Origin: Paraburkholderia lycopersici
GTDB lineage: Bacteria; Pseudomonadota; Gammaproteobacteria; Burkholderiales; Burkholderiaceae
Reading direction: 5' to 3'
Length of the DNA stretch: 64,000 nucleotides
NCBI RefSeq assembly: GCF_900096975.1
Contig: NZ_FMYQ01000002.1
Coordinates: forward strand, 186,001-250,000
Under the pieces are notes generated by a model that was not told the DNA's origin, searched no databases, and worked only from the letters and a program-made list of their open reading frames with translations. Each line of letters opens with the position of its first letter. Position 1 is the stretch's first letter. The position numbers and the translations under genes were made by a program. Positions 35,260 to 42,989 of the stretch are shown piece by piece.

Positions 35260-36729
35260 ATGGACTCCAGAAGAAGTCGTCGCGCCAGTGCGATCGGCCC
35301 CGCTTACGCGTGCCAGTGCAAGCAGGCGTTGACGCAGTACGCGAACCGCCGCATCAGTGCCGATCTTGCGCGCCGCGGGTTTCTGATCGGCATGGGCGCA
35401 TCCATGTTGAGCGCCGTTCTGCCGGAACTGAGCTTCGCGCAGCAACCCGGCGCGGCCGCGCCAGCACCCATGCAGCCCGTGACGTTTACGAACTTTCGCC
35501 TGTTCGACGGCAAGTCCGGCGCATTGCAGGACGGTATGTACCTGGTCGTCGATGGCAACCGCATATCGCAGCTTCGCCGGGGCGCGCCGGGCGCAACCGT
35601 CGGCCAGCGCGTGATCGACTGCGGCGGCAAGGTGATGATGCCGGGACTCATCGACATGCACTGGCACGCGCTGCTCGCGGCGCTGCCCATCGCGACCATC
35701 ATGCAGTCCGACTTCAGCTTCGTCTATCTCGCCGCGGGCGCGGAGGCGCAGCGTACGCTTTTGCGCGGGTTCACGACGATTCGCGACGTAGGCGGCCCGG
35801 CATTCGCCCTGAAACAGGCCATCGATTCAGGCATGCTGAGCGGTCCGCGCATCTATCCCTCCGGCGCGATGATTACGACGACGGGCGGTCACGGCGACTT
35901 TCGTCTGTTGACCGATGTGCCGCGCACGTCAGGTCAGATCAGCGCGGTGGAACGGACAGGCGCCGCCGCCATCGCGGACTCGGCCGACGAGGTTCGTTTG
36001 CGCGTGCGCGAACAGTTCATGCAGGGCGCCACGCAGATCAAGATCGTCGGGTGCGGCGGCGTTTCCACGCCGCGCAGCCCGCTCGACATGCTCACGTTCA
36101 CCGAGCCGCAACTGAAGGCGGCGGTGGAGACGGCATCCGACTGGGGTACCTATGTACTCGTGCACGCGTACACGCCGGAGTCGGTGAAGCGCGCCGTCGC
36201 GGCCGGTGCGCAATGTATCGAACATGGCCACCTCATTGACGAGCGCAGTGCCGAAATCATCGCGAAGAACGGCACGTGGTTGAGCACGCAACCGTTTACG
36301 AGCGAAGAGGACGTCGCGCCGATGGCGCCGTCGAGCCGGGAGAAGTTTCTCGAGGTTACGGCCGGCACCGACACCATGTACAAGCTCGCCCGCAAGCACG
36401 GACTCAAGGTGGCGTTCGGCACCGATCTCCTCTTTTCCCAGGCGCTCACCCAGCGGCAGGGCACGATGCTAGGGCACATGACGCGCTGGTATCCGCCTGC
36501 CGAAGTCTTGAAGATGGCGACGGGCATAAACGGGCAGTTGCTGGCGCTGGCGGGAGAGCGCAATCCGTATCCTCACAAGCTCGGCGTCCTGGAAGAGGGC
36601 GCTTATGCCGACCTGCTGATCGTGGCCGGCGATCCGCTCGAAGACATGACGCTGCTTGCCAGTCCCGACCAGAACCTGCTGATGGTCATGAAAGACGGAC
36701 GTATTTTCAAGGACACGATAAAGGCCTGA
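35260..36729 (+). CDS. Exported metal-dependent amidohydrolase (imidazolonepropionase-like)
   Basis: Predicted 489-residue hydrolase. A Tat-like signal (DLARRGFLIGMGASMLSAVLP, twin Arg near residues 38-39) ends at FAQQ near residue 62. The amidohydrolase fold follows, with the small beta domain FRLFDGKSGALQDGM, metal ligands in MPGLIDMHWHA (HxH), a Lys in TQIKIVGCGG for carbamate bridging, His in VHAY and IEHGHLID, and Asp in FGTDLLF. The sequence belongs to the large group that includes imidazolonepropionase, Xaa-Pro dipeptidase-like and organophosphate-acting enzymes. Substrate unknown. The N-terminal 35 residues before the twin Arg are unusual, so the true start may be internal. Confidence 0.87.
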   Translation: MDSRRSRRASAIGPAYACQCKQALTQYANRRISADLARRGFLIGMGASMLSAVLPELSFAQQPGAAAPAPMQPVTFTNFRLFDGKSGALQDGMYLVVDGNRISQLRRGAPGATVGQRVIDCGGKVMMPGLIDMHWHALLAALPIATIMQSDFSFVYLAAGAEAQRTLLRGFTTIRDVGGPAFALKQAIDSGMLSGPRIYPSGAMITTTGGHGDFRLLTDVPRTSGQISAVERTGAAAIADSADEVRLRVREQFMQGATQIKIVGCGGVSTPRSPLDMLTFTEPQLKAAVETASDWGTYVLVHAYTPESVKRAVAAGAQCIEHGHLIDERSAEIIAKNGTWLSTQPFTSEEDVAPMAPSSREKFLEVTAGTDTMYKLARKHGLKVAFGTDLLFSQALTQRQGTMLGHMTRWYPPAEVLKMATGINGQLLALAGERNPYPHKLGVLEEGAYADLLIVAGDPLEDMTLLASPDQNLLMVMKDGRIFKDTIKA

Positions 36730-37114
36730 GCCCGGGTGCCGCGCCGTCATGCGGCGAGCGGGAATCGCGTATCGACGGCGCGAATTCTGTATCAAGATGT
36801 CAATGCACGGGGCCGTATCAGCCGGGTGCATTCGGGCGCAGGGCGCAGCCATCATGGAAAGGCCATGGCTCCGTCGGCGAGGGGTCGGGTTCGATCCTGT
36901 CCGGAACCGCCAGATGGCGGATTTCGCCGGTTGAACTTCGCGGCGAAGTGTCCCATATTCGAAGTGAATTTTTTCAACCGTCCGGCGAACCGCGAAATCC
37001 AGCATCGAATACGGCGAGTACTTCGAATCGTGCCGCTGCGTCGCCTGTTGCGAGGCGCGTCCGGCGAGCGGGTGCGAACCCGAACCCTATCCTGTCAAAG
37101 CGTCGATACCTGCA
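36730..37114. other. Intergenic region, no gene recognised
   Basis: About 385 bases between the amidohydrolase and the zinc-ribbon protein. Short open frames on the + strand do not resemble known proteins. Composition is slightly less GC-rich near 36930-37020. No terminator with a T tail was found after the amidohydrolase. Confidence 0.35.
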
Positions 37115-38254
37115 ATGTTCAACGAACCTGCCCGAGGTCACGCTGGTCCGTGGGGATGTCCGTACTGCGGGACCGGTTTTAATGCACCGCTGATGATTTG
37201 CCCCCAGTGCGGCGCGAAGCAGCTTCCTGCTGGCCCGCGGACGTCGCCGCCGAGCGAATCCGCCGCGCCGGAATGGCACGACGGCTTCGCGCGCCATTCG
37301 CACTCGCACTGGAGCCCGGCAGCCTTCGGGTTCGGCGGCGCGCAACAATACAGCGAATACCCGGCGCGGGACGAGGCGCGCGAGGGACATCGCTCATGGC
37401 TGCCGTTCTACGCCGTCGGCAGCGTGGTCTCCGTCGTGTTCCTGCTTGGCGCGTATACGATTTCGCATCGCGCCGAGCGCGCACCTTCATCGGGCGGGCA
37501 GGTCGTGGAAGGGGCCGTGTTCGTGCCGAAAGGCAACGTGTCCGCGCCGACGGTGAAGCCGCCCGCGTCACGCAGCGCGTCGACGACCGTCGAGGCTCGC
37601 GTGGCGCCGCCTCCTGCGGCCGCGGCGCCGCCGTCCGCAGTGGCTCATGTCTCGCCTTCGCCCGCGCACGTGCCGCCTCCCGTGGTGGCTCATGCCTCGC
37701 CGCCTTTGCCCGTGCATGTGCCGCCGCCGCCATTGAGCGTTCCGGTGCCGCAGCGGCAATACGCGCCGCCCGTGCCCACCGTCATCGCGCATACGGAAGC
37801 CGCTCAACGCGGCATCGCTGCGCGAAAAAGCGCGGGCGAGGAGCGCACGCTCGCTGCAAAGACCGCGGCGAAGGCCAGCGCGAACGCGCGCGCCGACGTC
37901 GCGAGAAGTCTCGCGAGCGCGCGCGCAAACCTCGACAAGAGCAGCCTTGCGCCGGCGCGCAGCGCGATCATGACCGCGTTGGCCGAGCAGCCCGGCAACG
38001 GCTACGCGCTGCAGATGCAGGCCGAACTGGCCTCGCGCGAGCAGGAACGCGATTCGTTGCTCGGCTATGCGCGACTCTGCGCACGCGAGGGTCAGTGGGT
38101 GTGCGCCTGGCATAACGCGGGGCATGCGCTGACGGTCGACTCATCGAGCAGCGAAGCGAAGGACATGCTCGCGCGCTCGATCGCACAGCAGGGGAGAGGT
38201 GCCGTGAGGCAAGTGGATTCGGGCCCGCCTGGCCCGCCGATCGATCCCAATTGA
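37115..38254 (+). CDS. Zinc-ribbon, single-pass membrane protein with a proline-rich region (function unknown)
   Basis: I do not recognise a function. The 379-residue translation has four parts. Residues 15-32 form a zinc ribbon with two CxxC pairs (CPYC and CPQC). Residues about 96-114 are a single transmembrane helix (FYAVGSVVSVVFLLGAYTI). Residues about 130-225 are low-complexity, rich in Pro, Ala, Val and His (repeats of PVHVPPPP and VAHASPP type). The C-terminal 120 residues are helical and Ala/Arg-rich, ending in two Cys (RLCAREGQWVCAW) and resembling a TPR-like repeat. Topology suggests the ribbon is cytoplasmic and the proline-rich stalk spans the periplasm. No operon partner. Confidence 0.75.
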   Translation: MFNEPARGHAGPWGCPYCGTGFNAPLMICPQCGAKQLPAGPRTSPPSESAAPEWHDGFARHSHSHWSPAAFGFGGAQQYSEYPARDEAREGHRSWLPFYAVGSVVSVVFLLGAYTISHRAERAPSSGGQVVEGAVFVPKGNVSAPTVKPPASRSASTTVEARVAPPPAAAAPPSAVAHVSPSPAHVPPPVVAHASPPLPVHVPPPPLSVPVPQRQYAPPVPTVIAHTEAAQRGIAARKSAGEERTLAAKTAAKASANARADVARSLASARANLDKSSLAPARSAIMTALAEQPGNGYALQMQAELASREQERDSLLGYARLCAREGQWVCAWHNAGHALTVDSSSSEAKDMLARSIAQQGRGAVRQVDSGPPGPPIDPN

Positions 38255-38279
38255 CGCGCGTGGTACGGCACCGATCGGG

Positions 38280-39188
38280 CTAATCGGGCGCCGCGTGGTG
38301 CTCGACGAGCCAGCTACTGAAGTTGCGCACCCGCAGCGTGTCCTGCACCTCCGGCCGCACGTCGAGCCAGTAGCCGGAAGGTCCCGCGACTTCCACGCGG
38401 CTCAGTTGCACGAGCGTGCCGCTGTGCAGTTCGGGCTCGATCATGTGACGGTCGGCAACGGCAATGCCGAGGCCTGCCACGGCCGCGTGTATGACCTGAT
38501 CGAGCGTGCTGAACTCCAGCTCGCCGCGCGGCGCGATCTTCACGTCGAGCGCCGCGGCTTCGAGCCATGCTTCCCATACGAGCAGGCGGCGGTCGATATC
38601 GAGGATATAGAGCCAGGGGTGCTGCGCGAGAATGTCGCGCAGCGCGCTTTCGTCGGCGGGCGGCGCCGCGAACTCGCGCGCCGAGCCGACGAGCACATGG
38701 CGTTCGCGCATGAGCAGCGTGCTCTGCCCGCCCGGCAGCGGCTCCATGCCGAAGCGGATCTGGCAATCCTCGTTGCGTTCCGTGCCGTGCAGCGGACCGT
38801 ATTCGTTGGTGATGGAAATACGCAGATCGGGATGGCGCGCCTGAAAATCGCGCAGACGCGGCGTGAGCCAGCGCGTGGCGAGCGTGGGCGCGGCGTTCAC
38901 GCTCAGCAGGCTGTTCGAAGGATCGGCGCGGATCGTGTCGAGCGTATGGGCGATGCTGTCGAACGCGGCCTGCAGCGTGGGCAGCAGGCGCTTGCCCGCG
39001 GCCGTGATTTCGAGCCGGTGATGATGCCGCATGAAGAGCGGCGTGCCGAGATAGTCTTCGAGCAGACGAATCTGGCGGCTGATCGCCCCCTGCGTGACGT
39101 GCAGGTTCTGCGCGGCCCTGGTGAAGCTGAGCGTGCGGCTCGCCTCCTCGAATGAACGCAGGGCCGATAAGGAAGGTAGGCGGCGCAT
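38280..39188 (-). CDS. LysR-family regulator, GcvA-like
   Basis: Predicted 302-residue regulator. HTH at residues about 16-45 (LSFTRAAQNLHVTQGAISRQIRLLED) and the branch-typical HHHRLEITAAGKRLLP; effector domain from about 95. ATG 39188 has GAGG six bases upstream; an in-frame start at 39206 is less likely. It follows the porin on the same strand by 84 bases, after a GC-rich hairpin without T tail. It resembles the LysR at 20627, both being of the GcvA branch, but they are not recent duplicates. Likely regulates the porin/binding-protein cluster. Confidence 0.91.
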   Translation of the reverse strand: MRRLPSLSALRSFEEASRTLSFTRAAQNLHVTQGAISRQIRLLEDYLGTPLFMRHHHRLEITAAGKRLLPTLQAAFDSIAHTLDTIRADPSNSLLSVNAAPTLATRWLTPRLRDFQARHPDLRISITNEYGPLHGTERNEDCQIRFGMEPLPGGQSTLLMRERHVLVGSAREFAAPPADESALRDILAQHPWLYILDIDRRLLVWEAWLEAAALDVKIAPRGELEFSTLDQVIHAAVAGLGIAVADRHMIEPELHSGTLVQLSRVEVAGPSGYWLDVRPEVQDTLRVRNFSSWLVEHHAAPD

Positions 39189-39208
39189 GCAAGCCTCGCG
39201 ATGCAATC

Positions 39209-39228
39209 GCGCCGGCTCGCGCCGGCGC
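39209..39228 (-). repeat. GC-rich hairpin between porin and LysR
   Basis: GCGCCGGC (39209-39216) pairs perfectly with GCCGGCGC (39221-39228) around TCGC. It sits downstream of the porin stop on its strand. There is no T tail, so a Rho-independent terminator call is weak; it may stabilise the porin mRNA 3-prime end. Confidence 0.4.
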
Positions 39229-39272
39229 CTGTTTGCCTCAATGACGGGTGTGAGAAACGTGCGTGAAAACCA

Positions 39273-40409
39273 TCAGAACGCGTGCGTGATACCCACGCGG
39301 CCGACGACCTGGCTGTCGGTGCCCGAGGGATTGAAGCCCGTGATCTGCGCGTTTTGCGCGGCGCCCGCTGCATGCTGGTACACGCCCATTGCGTAGACCG
39401 ACGTGCGTTTCGAAAGCGCGTACTGGCCGATCAGGTTGACCTGGTGATACTTCGGCGAGGCGTCGGTCGCGTGGTCCTGGCCCATCGTGAACGTGTAACC
39501 CGCGCCGACGGTGAAGGCGGGCGTCACGGCATAGGTGCCGGCGACTTCGTAGTTCTGGAAATGCAGATCGCCGCTGCCGTTCGCCGACGAGAAGTCCACG
39601 TTCGAATAGTTCGCCATCAGCTTCAGGCTGCCGAGCACGTACGATGCGCCGGCGGACAGGATGCCCTGGTAGCGCGCGTTGGCGAGCGCGTCGCCGTACA
39701 CCAGGTTGACGAAGCCGCCACCGCTGCCATAACCGGCGACGGCCGCAATCGGATCGTTCACGCGCAGGTAGCCCACGCCGGCGCTGAACGAGCCGAGCGT
39801 ATACGCCGCCGCCGCGCTATACGAGGCATTGTTCGAGAACTGGCCCGCCTGGCCGCCGAACGAATAATGGCCTTCGAACTGGAAGCCGGAGAACACCGGG
39901 CTCACGTATTTCACGGCGTTGTTGACCGGGAACCCGTTGTCGAGGTTGTCCATGTCGTTCGGGTGTGCGAAATACCAGCCGCCGTAGTTGCCGTTGAGCG
40001 AATACGGCTCGATCAGGTCGACGGTGGCGTCCCACTGCTTGCCGAAGGTGATCTGGCCATAGCGATCCGACTTGAAGCCGACATACGCGTTGCGCGAGAA
40101 TGCGAGGCCGCCGCCGAGTCCGCCCGTCGCGGCGTTGAATCCGCTTTCGAGCCGGAAGATCGCGGCGTAGCCGCCGCCAAGGTCTTCGGAGCCGCGCAGG
40201 CCCCAGCGGCTGCCTGCGGGCACGCCGCTTTGCATCTGCACGAGCTTGCTGCCGGTGCCCGGCACGAGCTGGCCGTTCGCGCCGCTCGCCACATTGTTGG
40301 CGTAGTCCACCCCGAGGTCGATGATGCCGTACAGCGTCACGCTACTTTGCGCGTGCGCGCACGCCGCGGCGAGCGCCAGCGGCAGCGCCGCGAGAATCTT
40401 CTTTTTCAC
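39273..40409 (-). CDS. General porin, Burkholderia OmpC/Omp32 type
   Basis: Predicted 378-residue outer-membrane trimeric porin, 16-strand barrel. Signal peptide MKKKILAALPLALAAACAHA is cleaved before QSSVTLYGIIDLGVDYANN, the standard beta-proteobacterial porin N-terminus. SRWGLRGSEDLGGGYAAIFRLESGFN and the C-terminal strand VVGRVGITHAF ending in Phe (the assembly signal) are present. It lies 70 bases from the betaine-type binding protein on the same strand, suggesting coexpression for uptake of the same ligand. Low-confidence as to specificity. Confidence 0.95.
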   Translation of the reverse strand: MKKKILAALPLALAAACAHAQSSVTLYGIIDLGVDYANNVASGANGQLVPGTGSKLVQMQSGVPAGSRWGLRGSEDLGGGYAAIFRLESGFNAATGGLGGGLAFSRNAYVGFKSDRYGQITFGKQWDATVDLIEPYSLNGNYGGWYFAHPNDMDNLDNGFPVNNAVKYVSPVFSGFQFEGHYSFGGQAGQFSNNASYSAAAAYTLGSFSAGVGYLRVNDPIAAVAGYGSGGGFVNLVYGDALANARYQGILSAGASYVLGSLKLMANYSNVDFSSANGSGDLHFQNYEVAGTYAVTPAFTVGAGYTFTMGQDHATDASPKYHQVNLIGQYALSKRTSVYAMGVYQHAAGAAQNAQITGFNPSGTDSQVVGRVGITHAF

Positions 40410-40479
40410 CTGCGTCTCCTTGTTATCGAGTCGCGTTGCGCGACTCCGCTTTCTGGTTGGTATGGCTTGTCAAGGCGGT

Positions 40480-41520
40480 TCAGGCGCCAAGCGACTTCTG
40501 CACCTTCGCGGCCACGTCCGCGGGCACCCACGTCTTCCACATCTCGGGGTGCTGCTTGAGGAACTTCTGCGCTTCGGTCTGCGCATCGACCTTATGCTCG
40601 GTCATGTCGAGAATCGTCGTGTTCAGGAAGTCGATCGGAAAGCTCACCTTTGCGAAGAAGGCCATTACGTCCGGCTCGTCCTGAAAGAACGGCGTGGACA
40701 CGCCGATCTTCAGATGCGAGACCAGGTATGACGAGGCGCATTGCTGTGCGCTGTTTTCCTCGCGCAAGGTCTTCCAGCACGCTTCGTTGAACGGCGGCAT
40801 CTTGAGCTGTACGAACCTGTATTTGGCCATCAGCGCGGCCGGTTCCCAGTAGTAGGTGAGTATCGGCTTGCCGCGCGCGTAGGCCGAGGAGATGGCCGCG
40901 TCGAGCGCCGCGCCGGTGCCGGGGCGGAAGTTCGTGTAGCTGTCGTCGAGCTTGAGCAGCTTGAGAAGGCGCGTGTTCACGCGCTCGCAGTCCCAGCCCG
41001 AGGGGCAGTTGAGAAAGCGGCCGCGGTCGGGTTCCTCGTCGTCGACGAAAAGGCCCTTGTATCCGGGCAGTTCGCTGACCGACTGGAGGTCGGGCGCGCT
41101 CGCCTTGATGCCGCGTTTGGCGTCGCCGTGCACCACATAGTCGGGCACGTACCAGCCTTCTCTCGTGCCGCCCGGCAGCGTGTCGCCCACGAGCTTCACC
41201 GAGCCCGCCTTCACCGCGCCCGCGATGATCTCCGAGCGGCCCGTCCATTGTTCGGCCCACACCTGCAGGTCGTTGCGCGAGAGCGCCGTTTCCGTGGCCG
41301 CCGTGCTGCCGGGCACGGTGTCGGTCTGGCAGCTATAGCCGTTCTTGAGGATGTAGCGCAGCACTTCGCTCGTGAAGTTGCCGCTCTCCCAGGTGATGCC
41401 CGCGAAGCGCACCGGTTTACCGCTGCTGCACCAGGTGCCCGCCGCATGGGCCGGCACCGCGGCGAGGGCGAACGGCGCCGCGAGGCAGGCCGCGCGGAGC
41501 AGGGACGTCAAGCGTTTCAT
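40480..41520 (-). CDS. Quaternary-amine-type ABC substrate-binding protein (ProX/OpuAC family), orphan paralogue
   Basis: Predicted 346-residue periplasmic binding protein, clearly paralogous to the product of 24682-25719. Shared segments include ITWESGNF/ITWESGAL, NDLQVWAE.WTGRS, EGWYVPDYV.GDAKRGIK, CP.GWDCER.N.RLL and D.YTNFRPGTG.ALDAAI.SAY.RGKPI. A signal peptide (MKRLTSLLRAACLAAPFAL, cleavage near AHA-AG) and the same cysteine pattern occur. No ATPase or permease is encoded beside it, so it may use the importer at 22755-24621 or one outside the window. Neighbours are a porin and an enolase-family enzyme. Confidence 0.92.
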   Translation of the reverse strand: MKRLTSLLRAACLAAPFALAAVPAHAAGTWCSSGKPVRFAGITWESGNFTSEVLRYILKNGYSCQTDTVPGSTAATETALSRNDLQVWAEQWTGRSEIIAGAVKAGSVKLVGDTLPGGTREGWYVPDYVVHGDAKRGIKASAPDLQSVSELPGYKGLFVDDEEPDRGRFLNCPSGWDCERVNTRLLKLLKLDDSYTNFRPGTGAALDAAISSAYARGKPILTYYWEPAALMAKYRFVQLKMPPFNEACWKTLREENSAQQCASSYLVSHLKIGVSTPFFQDEPDVMAFFAKVSFPIDFLNTTILDMTEHKVDAQTEAQKFLKQHPEMWKTWVPADVAAKVQKSLGA

Positions 41521-41612
41521 TGCGTGTCTCCATTTTATTTAAATGTTTCGGAATGCTTCGTTTATGGGCTGGCGCGCGTTCGCAGCCGGACTGCACGGCG
41601 GCCCTCCATGCT

Positions 41613-42743
41613 TCAGTCGTAACGGCTGTCGTGCGCGAGCGTGGCGGCGAGCGTGGCCTCGTCGAGTTCGACGCCAAGGCCTGGCGCATCGCCGAGTTCG
41701 ATCCAGCCTTGTGCGTCGATGTCGATCACGTGCTCGAGCGGATAGTCGCGGCGAGCCGGCGTCCATTCGGGCGGGTCGTACGGAAACTCGACGAACGGCG
41801 CGTTCCCCGCGCCCGCCACGACGTGCAGATTGGCCGCGAGGCCGATGCCGTTGCCCCACGTATGCGGCGTGAACACCTTGCCGTGCGCATCGATTTGCGC
41901 GGCGAGCCGCCGCGCGCCTTCCATGCCGAGCGTGCAGACCACATCGGGCTGATAGACGTCGAGGCAGTCGTGCGCGAGGAGCGCCGCGAATTCGTGCGCG
42001 TCGCGCGTCATCTCGCCGCCCGCGATCCGCACGGGCGTTTGCTTGCGCAGTTGCGCATGGCCCGCGTAGTCGCCGCGGTGCAGCGGTTCCTCCACCCAGT
42101 ACACGCGATGCCGTTCGATTTGACGAATCACGGCGAGCGCCTCCTCCGCGCGCCACGGCGCCTGGGTGTCCCACGGCATGCGCCAGCCCTGGTTGCAATC
42201 CACCATCAGCTCGACTTGCTCGCCCGCGGCTTCGCGCACGGCGGCGAGTGCGGCGAGGTCGTCGGCGAGCGTGGGGCGTCCAAAGCGCACCTTGAGCGCC
42301 GGAAAGCCGCGCGCGACGGCGTGCTCGGCCCACTGCGCCATTCCTTCGAGCGTGCGATGCACACCCGAGGACGCATACGCCCGCACGCGCTTCGTGCGGC
42401 CGCCGGCCATTTGCCAGCACGGCTTGCCGAGGATCTTTCCCGCGAGGTCCCAAAGCGCGACGTCGAGTGGCCAGAGGCGGCCCGCGTGGAAACTGAGGTT
42501 CTCCAGCACCGCGGAGTGGCGCGCGAGATCGAGCGGGTCGGCGCCGATGAAAAGGTCGCGGTAGTCGTCGAAGCCGTACATGGCGTCGCCGGAGCCGATG
42601 CCGATGCGGCCTTCGTCGTCCTCCACGCGCACGATCGTCGCCGGGAAGGCGCGGCGCGGGCGGCTGTCCCACGAGGCGGGGAACGGTGGATCGAGCGGCA
42701 GCCGGTGCTGGCTGACGGTGATGCGGGCGATGCGGTTCGTCAT
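41613..42743 (-). CDS. Mandelate racemase/muconate lactonizing enzyme family protein
   Basis: Predicted 376-residue enolase-superfamily enzyme. Capping domain in residues 1 to about 125; barrel motifs FPALKVRFG (K-x-R), LMVDCNQGW (first metal ligand Asp), WVEEPL and AGGEM (Glu ligands), VYQPDVV (Asp) and TPHTWG (catalytic His). Unlike the paralogue at 17736, all expected metal and His-Asp residues are present, consistent with the mandelate racemase subgroup (racemase or acid-sugar dehydratase). ATG 42743 was chosen; upstream in-frame codons lie in the promoter. It is divergent from a MocR regulator and shares the strand with the binding protein and porin. Substrate not assignable. Confidence 0.88.
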   Translation of the reverse strand: MTNRIARITVSQHRLPLDPPFPASWDSRPRRAFPATIVRVEDDEGRIGIGSGDAMYGFDDYRDLFIGADPLDLARHSAVLENLSFHAGRLWPLDVALWDLAGKILGKPCWQMAGGRTKRVRAYASSGVHRTLEGMAQWAEHAVARGFPALKVRFGRPTLADDLAALAAVREAAGEQVELMVDCNQGWRMPWDTQAPWRAEEALAVIRQIERHRVYWVEEPLHRGDYAGHAQLRKQTPVRIAGGEMTRDAHEFAALLAHDCLDVYQPDVVCTLGMEGARRLAAQIDAHGKVFTPHTWGNGIGLAANLHVVAGAGNAPFVEFPYDPPEWTPARRDYPLEHVIDIDAQGWIELGDAPGLGVELDEATLAATLAHDSRYD

Positions 42744-42841
42744 GGCGCGTGGGGCGCCCGCCGGTGCGCCAGATCGCGTGGGGTACGCGGCGGGGCGGTG
42801 CGGCGGGCGATTGTCTCCTTGGCCTGTGCAGGCGTTACGGC

Positions 42842-42870
42842 ATCCTAGAGGGTCAATTCCACGCACTCAA
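42842..42870 (-). promoter_or_regulatory. Candidate promoter of the enolase/binding-protein/porin genes
   Basis: On the minus strand TTGAGT (42870 to 42865) and TAGGAT (42847 to 42842) are spaced by exactly 17 bases, matching -35 and -10 at four positions each. Predicted start is near 42835, giving a leader of about 92 bases to ATG 42743. The -35 overlaps one of the TCAAT repeats. Confidence 0.55.
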
Positions 42871-42903
42871 TGAAGTCAATTGAAGTAAATGACAGCCTTC
42901 AAT
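42853..42903. promoter_or_regulatory. TCAAT repeat array, candidate MocR operator
   Basis: Four TCAAT motifs begin at 42853, 42867, 42876 and 42899. The middle two form near-identical direct repeats TCAATGAAG and TCAATTGAAG. Direct repeats in a divergent intergenic region are typical of MocR binding sites, and these overlap the enolase -35 element. Confidence 0.5.
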
Positions 42904-42934
42904 TCTGCGGATTGGGCGCGATAATGACGCAGCC

Positions 42935-42959
42935 GCCGCGCCGCGCCGCGCCGCGCCAC
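42935..42959. repeat. Pentanucleotide tandem repeat (GCCGC)4 plus GCCAC
   Basis: Four exact copies of GCCGC and a fifth with one change lie 30 bases before the MocR ATG. If translation instead began at the in-frame ATG 42924, slippage here would shift the reading frame. Confidence 0.7.
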
Positions 42960-42989
42960 GGCGCGTCTCGCCCCCCTCGGGAAAACACC

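Noticed and set aside
39209..39228. Rho-independent terminator for the porin
   Set aside because: The stem is perfect, but no T tract follows on either strand; listed as a hairpin repeat instead.
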